The notes: generated from the sequence alone by a model not told the origin. 64,000 nt of DNA from Martinezella lusitana (GCF_010668395.1 NZ_WUEY01000003.1:434001-498000); one strand, 5' to 3'; shown: positions 37,533-47,415, counted from the first letter of the stretch. Numbers and translations: made by a program.

Positions 37533-37669
37533 GACACGATTTCGGGACATGCGCGGCGGTTTTCGAAGACCGTCCTGCTGCTTCCGTAGCGGCTGTTATG
37601 AAATTGAATCAACTGCATGGCAAACTGAATCCGGAAACACTGTCAACCTATTGAAAGAGCAGGAATAAG

Positions 37670-38602
37670 ATGGCACCGAAGATCTTCATCGATGGCGAAC
37701 ACGGAACCACGGGCTTGCAGATCCGCACGCGCATGGCCGACCGCCGCGATGTCGAGCTTCTGTCCATCCCGGAAGCGGAGCGGCGCAACGCCGCCATCCG
37801 CGAGGATATGCTGAACAGCGCTGATATCGCCATTCTCTGCCTGCCCGACGATGCGTCGAAGGAAGCGGTGAAGATGGTGGCGGCCAACAACAACGTTCGC
37901 ATCATCGACACCTCGACGGCCTTCCGCATCCATCCCGACTGGGCCTACGGCTTTGCCGAAATGGACAGGGAACAGGGCAACCGGATCAGGGGCTCGCGTT
38001 TCGTCGCCAATCCGGGCTGCTATCCCACGGGCGCGATCGGCCTCATCCGGCCGCTACGCGCCGCCGGCATCCTTCCGGCGGGCTATCCCGTCACGGTCAA
38101 TGCCGTTTCCGGCTATACCGGCGGCGGCAAGCAGATGATCGCGCAGATGGAAAACCCGGATCATCCGGATGCGATCAGCGCACCGCATTTCCTTTACGGG
38201 CTGCCGCTTACCCACAAGCATGTGCCCGAGATGACGACACACGGCCTGCTCGACCGTGCCCCTATCTTCTCGCCCTCCGTCGGACGCTTCCCGCAGGGCA
38301 TGATCGTGCAGGTGCCGTTGCATCTCGACGATCTGGCGGAAGGCGCGACGCTCGAAAGCATTCATGCCGCTCTTTCCGAGCACTATGCCGGCCAGGACAT
38401 CGTTCAGGTCATCCCGATTGAGGAAAGCCGCTCCCTGCCCCGCATCAATGCCGTCGAGCTCGCCGGCAAGGATACGATGAAGCTGTTCGTCTTCGGCACA
38501 CCGGGCGCCGCTCAGGTCAATCTGGTCGCGCTGCTCGACAATCTCGGCAAGGGCGCATCGGGCGCCGCCGTACAGAACATGGATCTGATGCTGAGCGCCT
38601 AA
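37670..38602 (+). CDS. argC: N-acetyl-gamma-glutamyl-phosphate reductase
   Basis: A 310-aa enzyme of arginine synthesis, reducing N-acetylglutamyl phosphate to the semialdehyde. It is the shorter type-2 ArgC. The opening [20 protein letters not shown] holds the nucleotide-binding glycines, and the catalytic Cys lies in [19 protein letters not shown] with the His in [19 protein letters not shown] precedes the ATG. A very strong terminator follows. Confidence 0.95.
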   Translation: MAPKIFIDGEHGTTGLQIRTRMADRRDVELLSIPEAERRNAAIREDMLNSADIAILCLPDDASKEAVKMVAANNNVRIIDTSTAFRIHPDWAYGFAEMDREQGNRIRGSRFVANPGCYPTGAIGLIRPLRAAGILPAGYPVTVNAVSGYTGGGKQMIAQMENPDHPDAISAPHFLYGLPLTHKHVPEMTTHGLLDRAPIFSPSVGRFPQGMIVQVPLHLDDLAEGATLESIHAALSEHYAGQDIVQVIPIEESRSLPRINAVELAGKDTMKLFVFGTPGAAQVNLVALLDNLGKGASGAAVQNMDLMLSA

Positions 38603-38630
38603 ATCGCCCGGCGCGAACGGAAGCCTTATC

Positions 38631-38675
38631 GCCCGGCCCGGTCATCCACAGAGGATAGACCGGGCCGGGCTTTTT
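38631..38675 (+). terminator. Rho-independent terminator of argC
   Basis: Perfect 13-bp stem GCCCGGCCCGGTC / GACCGGGCCGGGC with a 14-nt loop followed by TTTTT, 28 nt past the argC stop. Confidence 0.92.
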
Positions 38676-39025
38676 CGTGCCATTGACGGAATTTCGTGAT
38701 TTCGAGACCGTCTTCGGCCTTATTTCCGCCTTCCCGCTAAATTAGCTGGCACTACACGGAAATTTGATTGACCGTGAGCCTCCGCGACCAATTGTCGGCC
38801 GGATTTGCTCTTTAACGGCTTCACTGGCCCGGGCGAATAGCCTCACAGAGGCACCCATTTTTTCAATGAATATCCAAGAATGAGCCATCGTAAAGGAATT
38901 GGTTACCATAATTCGGCATGCTTCCAGACAGTCGGCAAGGTGTTGGCCGGACGCGGTTTCAGCGTCGAGGCGCGTGTGCATTTGTGAGCCGGCGCAGTGT
39001 CTGTGTAGTTTGGATAACGAGTATC
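38676..39025. other. Gap between argC terminator and the DUF2778 gene
   Basis: 350 bases with no supported gene. It presumably holds the promoter of the downstream gene. A 79-aa minus-strand frame (38742-38981) is open but has nothing to support it. Confidence 0.35.
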
Positions 39026-40342
39026 ATGGCGTTTGTGACCGAAACGTTCGGTAACTTCAGTTCGCGTTCTGGCTATGCCTCGCGATCGAAAAAATCCCTC
39101 AGCATTCGTCCCGGCACCTTGGCCACCGGCGTCGCCGTGGCGGCCTTCGCCTGGGTTACGGCGACGCTGATCACGACGCAGTCGATGGTGCTGTCGCTTC
39201 CCGGCGCGGCGACATCGGACGACAACTTCCTCACGCCGCGCGCATCCGCCTTCATCGTACCGCAAACCCATATGGCGCATTCCACCCGTTACGCCTCCCA
39301 CACCACCTCGCTGAACGGCCAGAGCCGCTTCGGCAGCGCCGCCGCGACCGACAGGGAACTTCAAGCGAAAGCCACCGGCGCGGATGCGGTTCGCCTGCAA
39401 CTGGCGAACGCGCTCGCGCAGCAGACTACCGACATGCAGCAGGCACAGAACGCAGCCGCGAGCATCAAGAGCGGCCGCGTCGAAATGGCCGCCGCGTCGC
39501 CGGAGACGATCGACCATCTGCGCAAGGTGATCGCCATAAACTTCGCCACTGCGGTCCAACAGCTGAACCAGGTCAAGTATACCGCCGCCCTCATGCCGGC
39601 TGCCGGCCCCGTCAAGACGACCGCGCAGCCGGCTGCGGTTGCCTCGGCAGCGCCCGAGGTGAGCCTGCCCGCTATCGCGGAAGCAAAGCCTCTGCCCGCC
39701 AAGGATGCCGACATCGCGGTGGCCGAAGCCGTGCTCAACGTCATTCCCGTGGCCCGCCCTGCCCGCGAAACACCTGTGCAGCGCGCCAACGCCACGAGCG
39801 CTATCGCCAGGGCGACCGCCAGTGACACGACCGCGCAGCCGCCGTCACGCCTCATGGCCTATGCCGATCCGGACGACAGCTCCGTCCGCAAGACGAAGCC
39901 TTTTATCAATCCCTTTGCGGCGATCAGCCCCGGCGAAGGCACGGCGATCTACGACATCGAGGCGAAGACGGTTTATCTTCCGAGCGGCGAGCGCCTCGAG
40001 GCCCATTCCGGCCTCGGCCAGATGCGTGACAATCCCCGCTATGTCGACCGCAAGAACACCGGCCCGACACCGCCTGAGACTTATAGCCTGACATACAGGG
40101 AAAGCCTGTTCCATGGTGTGCAGGCGCTGCGCCTGACACCCTCAAATGGCGCCCGCATCTATGGCCGCAACGGCTTGCTGGCTCACACCTACATGCTCAG
40201 AGGCGGCCGTGGCGAATCGAATGGCTGCGTGGTCTTTAAGGACTACAACCGCTTCCTCGCGGCCTTTAAGCGCGGTGAAATAAAGCGGCTGAAGGTCGTC
40301 ACGCGCGTATCGTCGGCGGCGAGCGTCGCCTCATCGCGCTAG
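39026..40342 (+). CDS. Membrane-anchored DUF2778/L,D-transpeptidase-like protein
   Basis: A 438-aa protein. One N-terminal membrane segment (about 30-52) is followed by a long low-complexity Ala/Pro-rich linker (about 115-290). The C-terminal domain (about 300-425) has VYLPSGERLEAHSGLG, GRNGLLAHTYMLRGG and RGESNGCVVFKDYNRFL. The SNGC motif resembles the catalytic Cys motif of L,D-transpeptidases, as in the DUF2778 family that includes the T6SS toxin Tlde1. A cell-wall role is inferred. Start ATG 39026 is chosen because the frame from 38918 adds an unlikely tail. Confidence 0.7.
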   Translation: MAFVTETFGNFSSRSGYASRSKKSLSIRPGTLATGVAVAAFAWVTATLITTQSMVLSLPGAATSDDNFLTPRASAFIVPQTHMAHSTRYASHTTSLNGQSRFGSAAATDRELQAKATGADAVRLQLANALAQQTTDMQQAQNAAASIKSGRVEMAAASPETIDHLRKVIAINFATAVQQLNQVKYTAALMPAAGPVKTTAQPAAVASAAPEVSLPAIAEAKPLPAKDADIAVAEAVLNVIPVARPARETPVQRANATSAIARATASDTTAQPPSRLMAYADPDDSSVRKTKPFINPFAAISPGEGTAIYDIEAKTVYLPSGERLEAHSGLGQMRDNPRYVDRKNTGPTPPETYSLTYRESLFHGVQALRLTPSNGARIYGRNGLLAHTYMLRGGRGESNGCVVFKDYNRFLAAFKRGEIKRLKVVTRVSSAASVASSR

Positions 40343-40349
40343 GAGAAGC

Positions 40350-40378
40350 GAGACTGAGGCGCTGCGCGCCTCAGTCTC
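40350..40378. terminator. Stem-loop at the convergent DUF2778/ctaA junction
   Basis: 12-bp perfect stem GAGACTGAGGCG / CGCCTCAGTCTC with a 5-nt loop, overlapping the ctaA stop codon. There is no T-tract. It probably separates the two convergent transcripts. Confidence 0.55.
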
Positions 40379-41474
40379 CCACAACGATCGACGTCTGGCG
40401 CGGCAACTCTCCATAGAAACCGCGCCAATTGGCAATTGCAAAGCCGAAGACGATCAGGGCGCCGGCCTGATGCGCCAGGGCCAGATCAAGCGGCACATGC
40501 AGCAGCAATGTCGAAATGCCCAGGATCGCCTGTATCAGCACAAGCATGAACAGCACGACGGACCGGCGCGCATGCGTCGTTTGCGGAGCGGCGCGCAGCG
40601 AGACGACCATGTTGATGGCGACGACGACGAAGATCGCATAGGCGCCGAGGCGGTGGACGAACTGGACCGTCTTCGGATTCTCGAAGAAATTGATCCAGGC
40701 CGGCGACTGTATAAAAAGATCGCTCGGAACGACGGCGCCATCCATCAGCGGCCAGGTGTTGTAGGAGAGGCCCGCGTCCAGGCCGGCGACGAGCGCGCCG
40801 AGATAGATCTGGAACAGCGCCATGAAGGCGATGAGACCGGCGACCTTCGCCGAATGGCGCGTCGGCGGCGGTTCGTTCGAATGCGGCGACAGGGCGCGCA
40901 TGAACCACATGCAGGCGGCAAAGATCAGACAGGCCGTCACGAGATGCGTGGCAAGACGATATTGGCTGACATCGGTGCGGGCTTCAAGGCCCGACGAGAC
41001 CATCCACCAGCCGATCGCTCCCTGAAGGCCGCCAAGCACGAAAATGCCGGCCAGCGGCAACCAGAGCTTCCGCTCGACGCGGCCTGTGAGGACGAAGAAC
41101 AGCAGCGGCAGGCCGAAGATGATGCCGATGGTGCGCGCAAGCAGACGATGCGCCCACTCCCACCAGAATATGCCCTTGAACTCCTCGACGGTCATATCCT
41201 TGTTCAGCAGCTGAAATTGCGGAATGCGCTTGTAGAGGTTGAACTCCTCGTCCCATTCCTGGGCATTCAGCGGCGGGATGACGCCGTGGATCGGCTGCCA
41301 TTGCGTGATCGACAGGCCGGAATTGGTAAGGCGCGTCGCCCCGCCCACCAGCACGAGGCCGAAGAGCACCAGCAGCACGCAGGCAAGCCAGATGCGGATG
41401 GCGCGACGATTGCGGTCCTGGCGAGCCACTTCCTTCAAAATCGCCTGCTCGGTCGTAAAATTAGTGGCAGCCAT
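40371..41474 (-). CDS. ctaA: Haem A synthase CtaA/COX15
   Basis: A 367-aa membrane enzyme that oxidises haem O to haem A for cytochrome c oxidase. About eight helices are visible. Conserved histidine regions are present in FFWWEWAHRLLARTIG (near residue 90), YRLATHLVTACLIF, KTVQFVHRLGAYAIF and LALAHQAGALIVF. The TRLTNSGLSITQWQPIHGVIPPL block is diagnostic of the alphaproteobacterial/mitochondrial type. GGGAGAAG lies just upstream of the ATG. Confidence 0.95.
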   Translation of the reverse strand: MAATNFTTEQAILKEVARQDRNRRAIRIWLACVLLVLFGLVLVGGATRLTNSGLSITQWQPIHGVIPPLNAQEWDEEFNLYKRIPQFQLLNKDMTVEEFKGIFWWEWAHRLLARTIGIIFGLPLLFFVLTGRVERKLWLPLAGIFVLGGLQGAIGWWMVSSGLEARTDVSQYRLATHLVTACLIFAACMWFMRALSPHSNEPPPTRHSAKVAGLIAFMALFQIYLGALVAGLDAGLSYNTWPLMDGAVVPSDLFIQSPAWINFFENPKTVQFVHRLGAYAIFVVVAINMVVSLRAAPQTTHARRSVVLFMLVLIQAILGISTLLLHVPLDLALAHQAGALIVFGFAIANWRGFYGELPRQTSIVVGD

Positions 41475-41587
41475 GGCTTCTCCCTTCGATCAGGCTGTTG
41501 ATTTGCCTGATAGGGGCGTGCAAAACAAGTCCCGGGAGTTTGCGGCATGCCGTCGCGGCATGCTGTCGTAATGAGGAGAAAAACCCC

Positions 41588-41797
41588 GTGCCCCTTCGCC
41601 TGCGCAAATTCATAGGCATGATCCTGCTCGTGCTGTTGGTTGCAATCTATGCGATCGTTGCCATGATCGTTGCAGTGCGGACGCTTGCAGATCAACCCGG
41701 CTGGGTTCATTTCCTCTACTTCCTTTTCAGCGGCGTCGTCTGGGTGCTGCCGGCGATGGGCATCATCAAGTGGATGGCCGGACCGCGCCCGCAATGA
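41588..41797 (+). CDS. Small membrane protein DUF2842
   Basis: A 69-aa protein with two hydrophobic helices (about 8-30 and 43-63) and a PRPQ tail, the size and pattern of DUF2842. It sits divergent from ctaA as is common in Rhizobiales, which hints at a link with the respiratory chain; the function is unknown. GTG 41588 has GAGGAGAA about 8 nt upstream; the open frame from 41498 has no such site. Confidence 0.75.
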   Translation: MPLRLRKFIGMILLVLLVAIYAIVAMIVAVRTLADQPGWVHFLYFLFSGVVWVLPAMGIIKWMAGPRPQ

Positions 41798-41930
41798 TGC
41801 GCACTGTCACAATTTACACAAGGCTAACCCTGATCCGCGCCATATTGGGTGCGATTGTCCCATCTTAAGCCAAAAATAAGCCGTTGCCCGACAGACTGCA
41901 TTCGAACGCCGCCGGAGCGGAGAAGATCGG

Positions 41931-43190
41931 ATGCAGACCCAGACGCGAGATATCGCCGGTATCGCCGCCGCAGCGACGGCGGATGAACCGACTGCATCCA
42001 ACCGGGTGCGGCCTGCCGCCGCCGACCAGTTGCGGATCGACATCTTCGACAGCATGATCCCGCTCGAAGCGGAATGGCGTGAACTGGAGCAAGACAACCT
42101 CGCTTCGGTACACCAGAGCTATGACTGGTGTACGGCCTGGGTGGAGAGCTTCCGATACCCTCTCGCGATCCTTCGCGGCTCGATTGGCGATCGCATCGCC
42201 TTCATCCTGCCGCTGGAGATCATCCGCAGTCGCGGAATACGGCGGGCCGAGTTTATCGGCGCCCGCCACAGCAACATCAACACAGGCTTGTTTTCAGCCG
42301 AATTTCTGGCGAACGAGGAACTTGCGCCGGCCCTGACGACGGCCATCGCAACGGCATTGCGCGGCAAGGCAGATCTCGCGATCTTGCGCAACGTGCCTCT
42401 CGAATGGCGCGGTCGACGCAGCCCGCTTGCATCTTTGCCGGCCGTCGAAAACCAGAACCACGCCTTCCAGCTGCCCTTCCTCGACAGTTTTGAAGCGAGC
42501 CTGAAGCAGGTGAACGCCAAGCGGCGGCGCAAGAAGTTCAAGCATCAGAGCAGAATCCTCGAAGCCACGGGCGGCTACGAGTACATGATTGCCGATCCGG
42601 ATCAGCAGGACGCCCTTCTCGACCTCTTCTTTCACCAGAAGGCAGTCCGCTTCCGGGAGGCCAGCCTGCCGGACGTCTTCGACGATGTCCCGACCCAAGC
42701 CACGTTTCACCGACTGCTGCGGCGAAATGCGGAGGGTGGCTTCGACGCGACGCTGCAGATGCATGCGCTCCGCCTCAAGGGAGAGCACGAAGGGCATATT
42801 GCTGCGGTTGCGGCGCTGTCCCGCAAGGGAGATCACGTCATATGCCAGTTTGCCTCAATCGACGAGGCTCTGGTCGCGGAGGCAAGCCCCGGCGAATTTC
42901 TATTCTGGTTGATGATCGAGCGGCTGCACCGCGAAGGCGTCGCCCTCTTCGATTTCGGCATCGGCGACCAGACCTACAAGCGATCCTGGTGTCCCGTGGA
43001 AACCGTGCAACACGATCTGCTCCTGCCGATTTCGAGCATGGGTCGCATGGCTGCGATGGCACAAAGGGGAATTACGCACACAAAGACGGCGATCAAGTCC
43101 AATCGCAAGCTCTATGCGTTCATCCAGCGGCTGCGAGCACGGCGCGGAACCGGCGCCGTCGCAGCAGGGAGCGATGGCGAAGGGGATTAA
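41931..43190 (+). CDS. GNAT-family acyltransferase (CelD-like), polysaccharide locus
   Basis: A 419-aa protein of the CelD/BcsL type. It begins with an N-terminal half around WRELEQDNLASVHQSYDWCTAWVESF, common in this family, and a C-terminal GNAT-like fold with QMHALRLKGEHEGHIAAVAAL and ALFDFGIGDQTYKRSWC. Members act in exopolysaccharide acylation or unknown sugar modification. GGAGCGGAGAAG lies near the ATG. Its stop abuts, with zero gap, the stop of the convergent co-polymerase gene. Confidence 0.78.
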   Translation: MQTQTRDIAGIAAAATADEPTASNRVRPAAADQLRIDIFDSMIPLEAEWRELEQDNLASVHQSYDWCTAWVESFRYPLAILRGSIGDRIAFILPLEIIRSRGIRRAEFIGARHSNINTGLFSAEFLANEELAPALTTAIATALRGKADLAILRNVPLEWRGRRSPLASLPAVENQNHAFQLPFLDSFEASLKQVNAKRRRKKFKHQSRILEATGGYEYMIADPDQQDALLDLFFHQKAVRFREASLPDVFDDVPTQATFHRLLRRNAEGGFDATLQMHALRLKGEHEGHIAAVAALSRKGDHVICQFASIDEALVAEASPGEFLFWLMIERLHREGVALFDFGIGDQTYKRSWCPVETVQHDLLLPISSMGRMAAMAQRGITHTKTAIKSNRKLYAFIQRLRARRGTGAVAAGSDGEGD

Positions 43191-45413
43191 TCAGGCTGCA
43201 TCCCGGCGCGCATCCGGATCATGCTTTTCGCGCCAGCCGGACATCAGAATGATGTGTTCGTAGCCGGCCTTCTGGAATTCCGTCATCGCGGCGATAAACT
43301 GGCCTTCTTCGGGCTCCGGCATGGAAAGGATGATTTCCGTATCCTTGCTGCGCGTCAGCCGCGCGACGCCGGAGACCTCTGCCGCACCACATTCGACGAG
43401 AACGATGTCATAGGCCGAGCCGAGCGCATCGAGAATCAGCGACAGGCGATCCGCGCCGCGCATGGCGCGGGCAAGGTCGCTCGTGCCCTGCGGTACGAGA
43501 TGGGCATCCGACAGGCGATCCGGATGGATCGTGTCGCCAAAGGCGGCCTCGCCACATAGCAAGTCGGTCACGCCGGCAAGCTCGTCGTGTTCGGCCATCA
43601 ACCTCGAGGGGCATCCGGTGCCGGTCATGTCCACCAGCACGATACGGCTTCCCGCATCGGCGATGGTGCGCGCCAGCATGACCGTTGCCGTAGAACCATT
43701 GTCACCGGTCGGCGATATGGCGATAGCCAGCCGCGAGCCGCTGTCGATCAGATAATCGGCAACGGATTGAATGGAGAAATCCTCTTCTTCCTCCTCCGCA
43801 TGAACCGCGTCCTCGGACTCATGTTCGTGTTCGAGCGCGGCATCCGCCACATGAACCGGAACCTCGTCCGCCGGAATCGAGAGCGCGCTTGCGGGCGCCT
43901 CGACGGTGCCGGCCGCGACCGCTGCCAAGGTGGGCGCCGGCTCGAAGTCGGGTTGCCGGCGCTCGGGCGTTTCCACCAGCGCGGTCTCTTCCTCCTTGCG
44001 GACAGGACCGACGGGCCGCAAGGCGCGGCCGCTGAACAACTCCGCGAGCATGATGACGATGGCTGTCAGGATAAAGGTCGCCAGCGTTGCGACGACGACG
44101 ATAGGGCCGACTTTCGGGAAGGACGGATCGACCGGCTCGACCGCCGTGGAAACCACGCGCGCATCGGCGGGGCTGGAATTCTTGTCCGCGCGCGAGGCTG
44201 CCTCGCGATAACGGGCAAGATAGGTTTCAAGCAGCTGCCGCTCGGCGGTGGCTTCACGCTCCAGGGCATTGAGGCCGACTTCGTCTTCCCCTGCCCGGGC
44301 GCTGTCGGCTTTCAAGGTATTCGACTGCGCCACGAGCTGCTGCTCGCGCAGCTGCGCGACATTGGCTTCGTTCTCGATGCTTGCCAGGATCCTCTGCGTC
44401 TCGCGATTGATCTGCTGGCGGATGTCGACGAGCTGCGCCCGCAGGCTCTTCAACCGCGGATGCCCTTCCATCAGTGTCGTGGACAGATCCGAGATCTGCG
44501 ACTCCAGGCCGGACTCCGTCGCCTTCAGCCGCTGGATGGTCTGCGACCCGGAGACATCGGTCAGGGTGTCGGTGGAACGGCCGCTGGACAGCGCGCTGCG
44601 CACCGCCTGCGCCCTTGCGTCGGCATTCGCCTTGTCTCCACGCACCTGCGCGAGCTGCGCGGAGATATCGGCAAGCTGCTGCGTGGCGAAATTGCTGTTC
44701 TGGCTGGTCTGGAGCAGCCCGTTGGCGGACCGATAATCCGCGACCTTCTTTTCGGCTTCGCTGACCTTGTCGCGCAGCTTGGCGATCTCCGGCTCGAGCC
44801 AACGTGTCGCCTCGCTGTTGGAATCGAGCTTGGCGCCGCTCTGCATCGACAGGTAGACCTGCGCCATCGCATTCGGAACGCTGGCGGCAAGATCGGGATC
44901 GCGGGAGGTAAAGCTTATGCCGATCACGCGCGAACTGTTGATCTGGTAAACCTGCAGCCGGCCATTGAAGGCGTCCAGCATCCGCTCCTCCGGCGCCTTG
45001 TCGGCGGCTGCGTGCTTCAGATGCAGCTTGACGAGAATATCGGAGAGCGCCGAGCCGTTGTTGCCGGGCGCAAATTCCGGGCGGTCATAAAGCTTGAGAT
45101 TGGTAATGACCTGCTTCACCAGATCCGCCGACTGGAGAATCTGCACCTGGCTGGCAATATTGAGCTCGTCCAGCAGCGGACCGGAACTGGAGTCGTTGTT
45201 GGATGTCGTCGTCGCGAAGGCAGGTGCGCGCTGCTCGATCAGGATACGAGCTTCGCTGCGGTATTCCGGCGAAACGACCTTGGCGATGACAAGTGCCGCG
45301 CAGGCGCCCGCCAGCGTGATGGCAACGACACGCACACGCCGCTTCCACACGGCGCGGAAGAGCTGTGCGAGATCGATGTCCACATCCTGCTGGGTGTTGT
45401 TGACACCGGACAT
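43191..45413 (-). CDS. Polysaccharide co-polymerase (Wzc/ExoP-like) with degenerate kinase domain
   Basis: A 740-aa inner-membrane protein of the Wzz/BY-kinase type, controlling chain length and coupling to the OPX channel. The first helix is at about 30-50, the Wzz domain and long periplasmic coiled coils at about 60-430 (with QLQVYQINSSRVIGISFTSRDPDLAA), the second helix at about 445-465, and an acidic linker. The C-terminal nucleotide-binding fold (about 560-720) is degenerate: Walker A is SPTGDNGSTA without GKS/T, Walker A' is LVDMTGTGCPS and Walker B is IVLVECGAA. The tail has no Tyr cluster. ATG 45413 has GGAG 9 nt upstream; TTG 45419 is less likely. Confidence 0.88.
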   Translation of the reverse strand: MSGVNNTQQDVDIDLAQLFRAVWKRRVRVVAITLAGACAALVIAKVVSPEYRSEARILIEQRAPAFATTTSNNDSSSGPLLDELNIASQVQILQSADLVKQVITNLKLYDRPEFAPGNNGSALSDILVKLHLKHAAADKAPEERMLDAFNGRLQVYQINSSRVIGISFTSRDPDLAASVPNAMAQVYLSMQSGAKLDSNSEATRWLEPEIAKLRDKVSEAEKKVADYRSANGLLQTSQNSNFATQQLADISAQLAQVRGDKANADARAQAVRSALSSGRSTDTLTDVSGSQTIQRLKATESGLESQISDLSTTLMEGHPRLKSLRAQLVDIRQQINRETQRILASIENEANVAQLREQQLVAQSNTLKADSARAGEDEVGLNALEREATAERQLLETYLARYREAASRADKNSSPADARVVSTAVEPVDPSFPKVGPIVVVATLATFILTAIVIMLAELFSGRALRPVGPVRKEEETALVETPERRQPDFEPAPTLAAVAAGTVEAPASALSIPADEVPVHVADAALEHEHESEDAVHAEEEEEDFSIQSVADYLIDSGSRLAIAISPTGDNGSTATVMLARTIADAGSRIVLVDMTGTGCPSRLMAEHDELAGVTDLLCGEAAFGDTIHPDRLSDAHLVPQGTSDLARAMRGADRLSLILDALGSAYDIVLVECGAAEVSGVARLTRSKDTEIILSMPEPEEGQFIAAMTEFQKAGYEHIILMSGWREKHDPDARRDAA

Positions 45414-45605
45414 ATGCAAGAACTCCGTAATAGAAAGCCAAAATTAATCGTAAACGACTATGGTAACCCAAGCGTTAATAGTATTTCGCTCGCGTTATTT
45501 TTGGCATTGCTAAATTTTTCCCGAATTCCCCCTGCTCTTTACCGACCGTTAACCCTAACGGATTGATAACGACCATAGTGTTTTCCCTTTTCCAATGAGC
45601 GCGAA

Positions 45606-46181
45606 ATGCCCTTCGCAAAGTCAAAGATTGTCCTTGCACTTGGCATGGCTGCCGTGAGCGCCACCCTTTCCGGCTGCAATACTTATCAGCCCGCGCCAAA
45701 GGCCTTCAACGAAGCCACTATCCAACCCTATGCCCTGGATAGCGGCGACCGGTTGCGCATAACGGTGTTCGACCAGCCTGGATTGACCAATACCTATACG
45801 ATCGACCAGGCGGGCTATATTGCCTTCCCGCTGGTCGGCCAGGTCGCTGCCCGCGGACGAACCCTGCAGCAACTCTCCGGCCAGATCGCCCAGAAGCTGC
45901 GCCAGGGTTACATTCGCGACCCGGACGTCACCATCGACATCGACCGCTATCGCTCGGTCTACATCATGGGCGAAGTCGGCCAGCCGGGCCAATATTCCTA
46001 CGTGCCCGGCATGACCATCCAGAATGCCATCGCAGTCGCCGGCGGCTTCACCAGCCGGGCCAACCAGTCCAATGCCGACGTCACCCGCAAGATCAACGGT
46101 CACGTCATGACGGGGCGGGTCGGCATTTCGGATCCGGTGCTGGCAGGCGACACCATCTATGTCAGAGAGCGGTTGTTCTAA
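45606..46181 (+). CDS. Polysaccharide export lipoprotein (OPX, Wza-type)
   Basis: A 191-aa short OPX protein. Signal peptide with lipobox TLSGC (Cys at about 24), a poly-export domain (LDSGDRLRITVFDQPGLTNTYTID, GYIAFPLVGQVAARGRT) and one SLBB repeat with VYIMGEVGQPGQYSYVPGM. It should form the outer-membrane exit for the polymer made by the downstream enzymes. It is divergent from the co-polymerase gene with a 190-bp shared promoter region, and starts the plus-strand run to 51466. Confidence 0.9.
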   Translation: MPFAKSKIVLALGMAAVSATLSGCNTYQPAPKAFNEATIQPYALDSGDRLRITVFDQPGLTNTYTIDQAGYIAFPLVGQVAARGRTLQQLSGQIAQKLRQGYIRDPDVTIDIDRYRSVYIMGEVGQPGQYSYVPGMTIQNAIAVAGGFTSRANQSNADVTRKINGHVMTGRVGISDPVLAGDTIYVRERLF

Positions 46182-46193
46182 CCGCGACCGTTC

Positions 46194-47339
46194 ATGGCCA
46201 GACCGCTCCGCATCCTCCATTGCTTCAGATCGCCGGTCGGCGGAGTCTTCCGCCATGTCCGGGATCTGGCGGAGGAACAGAGCAAGGCCGGACACGAAGT
46301 CGGAATCCTGTGCGACAGCCTGACGGGCGGAGAGCATGAGGATCGCCTGTTCGACGACATTGCGCCCTTCCTGACGCTTGGCATAATCCGCCTGCCGATC
46401 CGGCGGCAGATCACATTGTCGGATACGGCCACGCTTTGGAAGAGCTACAAGGAAATCAAGAGTTTGCGGCCGGACGTGCTGCATGGGCATGGCGCCAAGG
46501 GCGGCCTGCTTGCGCGCGTTCTCGGCTCGGCCCTGCGGGTAAACAGGTATCGCGTAGCCCGCCTCTATACCGCGCATGGGGGAAGCCTGCACTTTCCCCG
46601 CGCCTCGCTGCAAGGCATGCTGGTGCACAGCATGGAGCGGATGCTGGAATTTCTGACGGATGGCCTGATCTTCATCTGCGATTTCGAGCGCCGCACCTAT
46701 GAGAGAAAGATCGGCAAGCCGCGCACGCGCTCGGTGATGATCTATAACGGCATCAGCGAACGGGACTTCCGCGGGATACCGACACGATCGGACTCGGTGC
46801 ATTTCGTCTATATCGGCATGCTGCGGGACCTCAAGGGCCCCGATCTCTTTGTCGACGCCTTCGCCAAGACCGAACGCCTGATCGGCAGGCCGCTTTCGGC
46901 ACTGATGATCGGCGACGGGCCCGACAGGGACAAATACCACAGGATGATGGTCGAGCGGGGCCTCGGCCACCGTATCGGCATGCTGCCGGCCATGCGCGTG
47001 CACGAGGCTTTCGCCGTGTCGCAGAATGTCGTCGTCCCCTCTCGCGCCGAGGCCATGCCCTACATCGTTCTGGAGGCGCTGGCGGCCGAGAAGACGGTCA
47101 TCGCCTCGCGTGTCGGCGGCATTCCGGAAGCGCTCGGTGAAAACAGTGCCGCGCTCGCAAAACCGGAAGACGCGGACGACCTTTCCCGCGTCATGGCGGA
47201 AGCGATCACCGAGCCGCAATGGGGACGCCGCAACATGCCCGATATCGGCACGATACGATCGAATTTCTCGGCTTCAGTGATGGCGCGGGATACTTTGCAC
47301 CTGTATCGAAATATACTTGGCATGGACACTGACGGTTAG
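46194..47339 (+). CDS. Glycosyltransferase family 4
   Basis: A 381-aa GT-B enzyme. The N-terminal domain has ILHCFRSPVGGVFRHVRDLAEEQSKAGH and the DVLHGHGAKGGLLAR acceptor motif. The C-terminal half has VYIGMLRDLKGPDLFVDAF, LMIGDGPDRD and the nucleotide-sugar site VVPSRAEAMPYIVLEALAAEKTVIAS (ExxxxP-type EA). It is 12 nt downstream of the OPX gene. The sugar is unknown. Confidence 0.9.
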   Translation: MARPLRILHCFRSPVGGVFRHVRDLAEEQSKAGHEVGILCDSLTGGEHEDRLFDDIAPFLTLGIIRLPIRRQITLSDTATLWKSYKEIKSLRPDVLHGHGAKGGLLARVLGSALRVNRYRVARLYTAHGGSLHFPRASLQGMLVHSMERMLEFLTDGLIFICDFERRTYERKIGKPRTRSVMIYNGISERDFRGIPTRSDSVHFVYIGMLRDLKGPDLFVDAFAKTERLIGRPLSALMIGDGPDRDKYHRMMVERGLGHRIGMLPAMRVHEAFAVSQNVVVPSRAEAMPYIVLEALAAEKTVIASRVGGIPEALGENSAALAKPEDADDLSRVMAEAITEPQWGRRNMPDIGTIRSNFSASVMARDTLHLYRNILGMDTDG

Positions 47340-47415
47340 AATACCAGCAAGTGTTGTAAGTGTTTCTTAGCTGATTTCTGATAGCCCTTTTCCGGTAACG
47401 ACCGGATAAATTGCC

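Noticed and set aside
43587..45566. 659-aa plus-strand frame opposite the co-polymerase
   Set aside because: Antisense shadow of a long high-GC gene. The sense strand encodes a clear Wzz-type protein.
45621..47219. 532-aa minus-strand frame opposite OPX and GT4 genes
   Set aside because: It spans two real genes on the other strand and contains no known motif.
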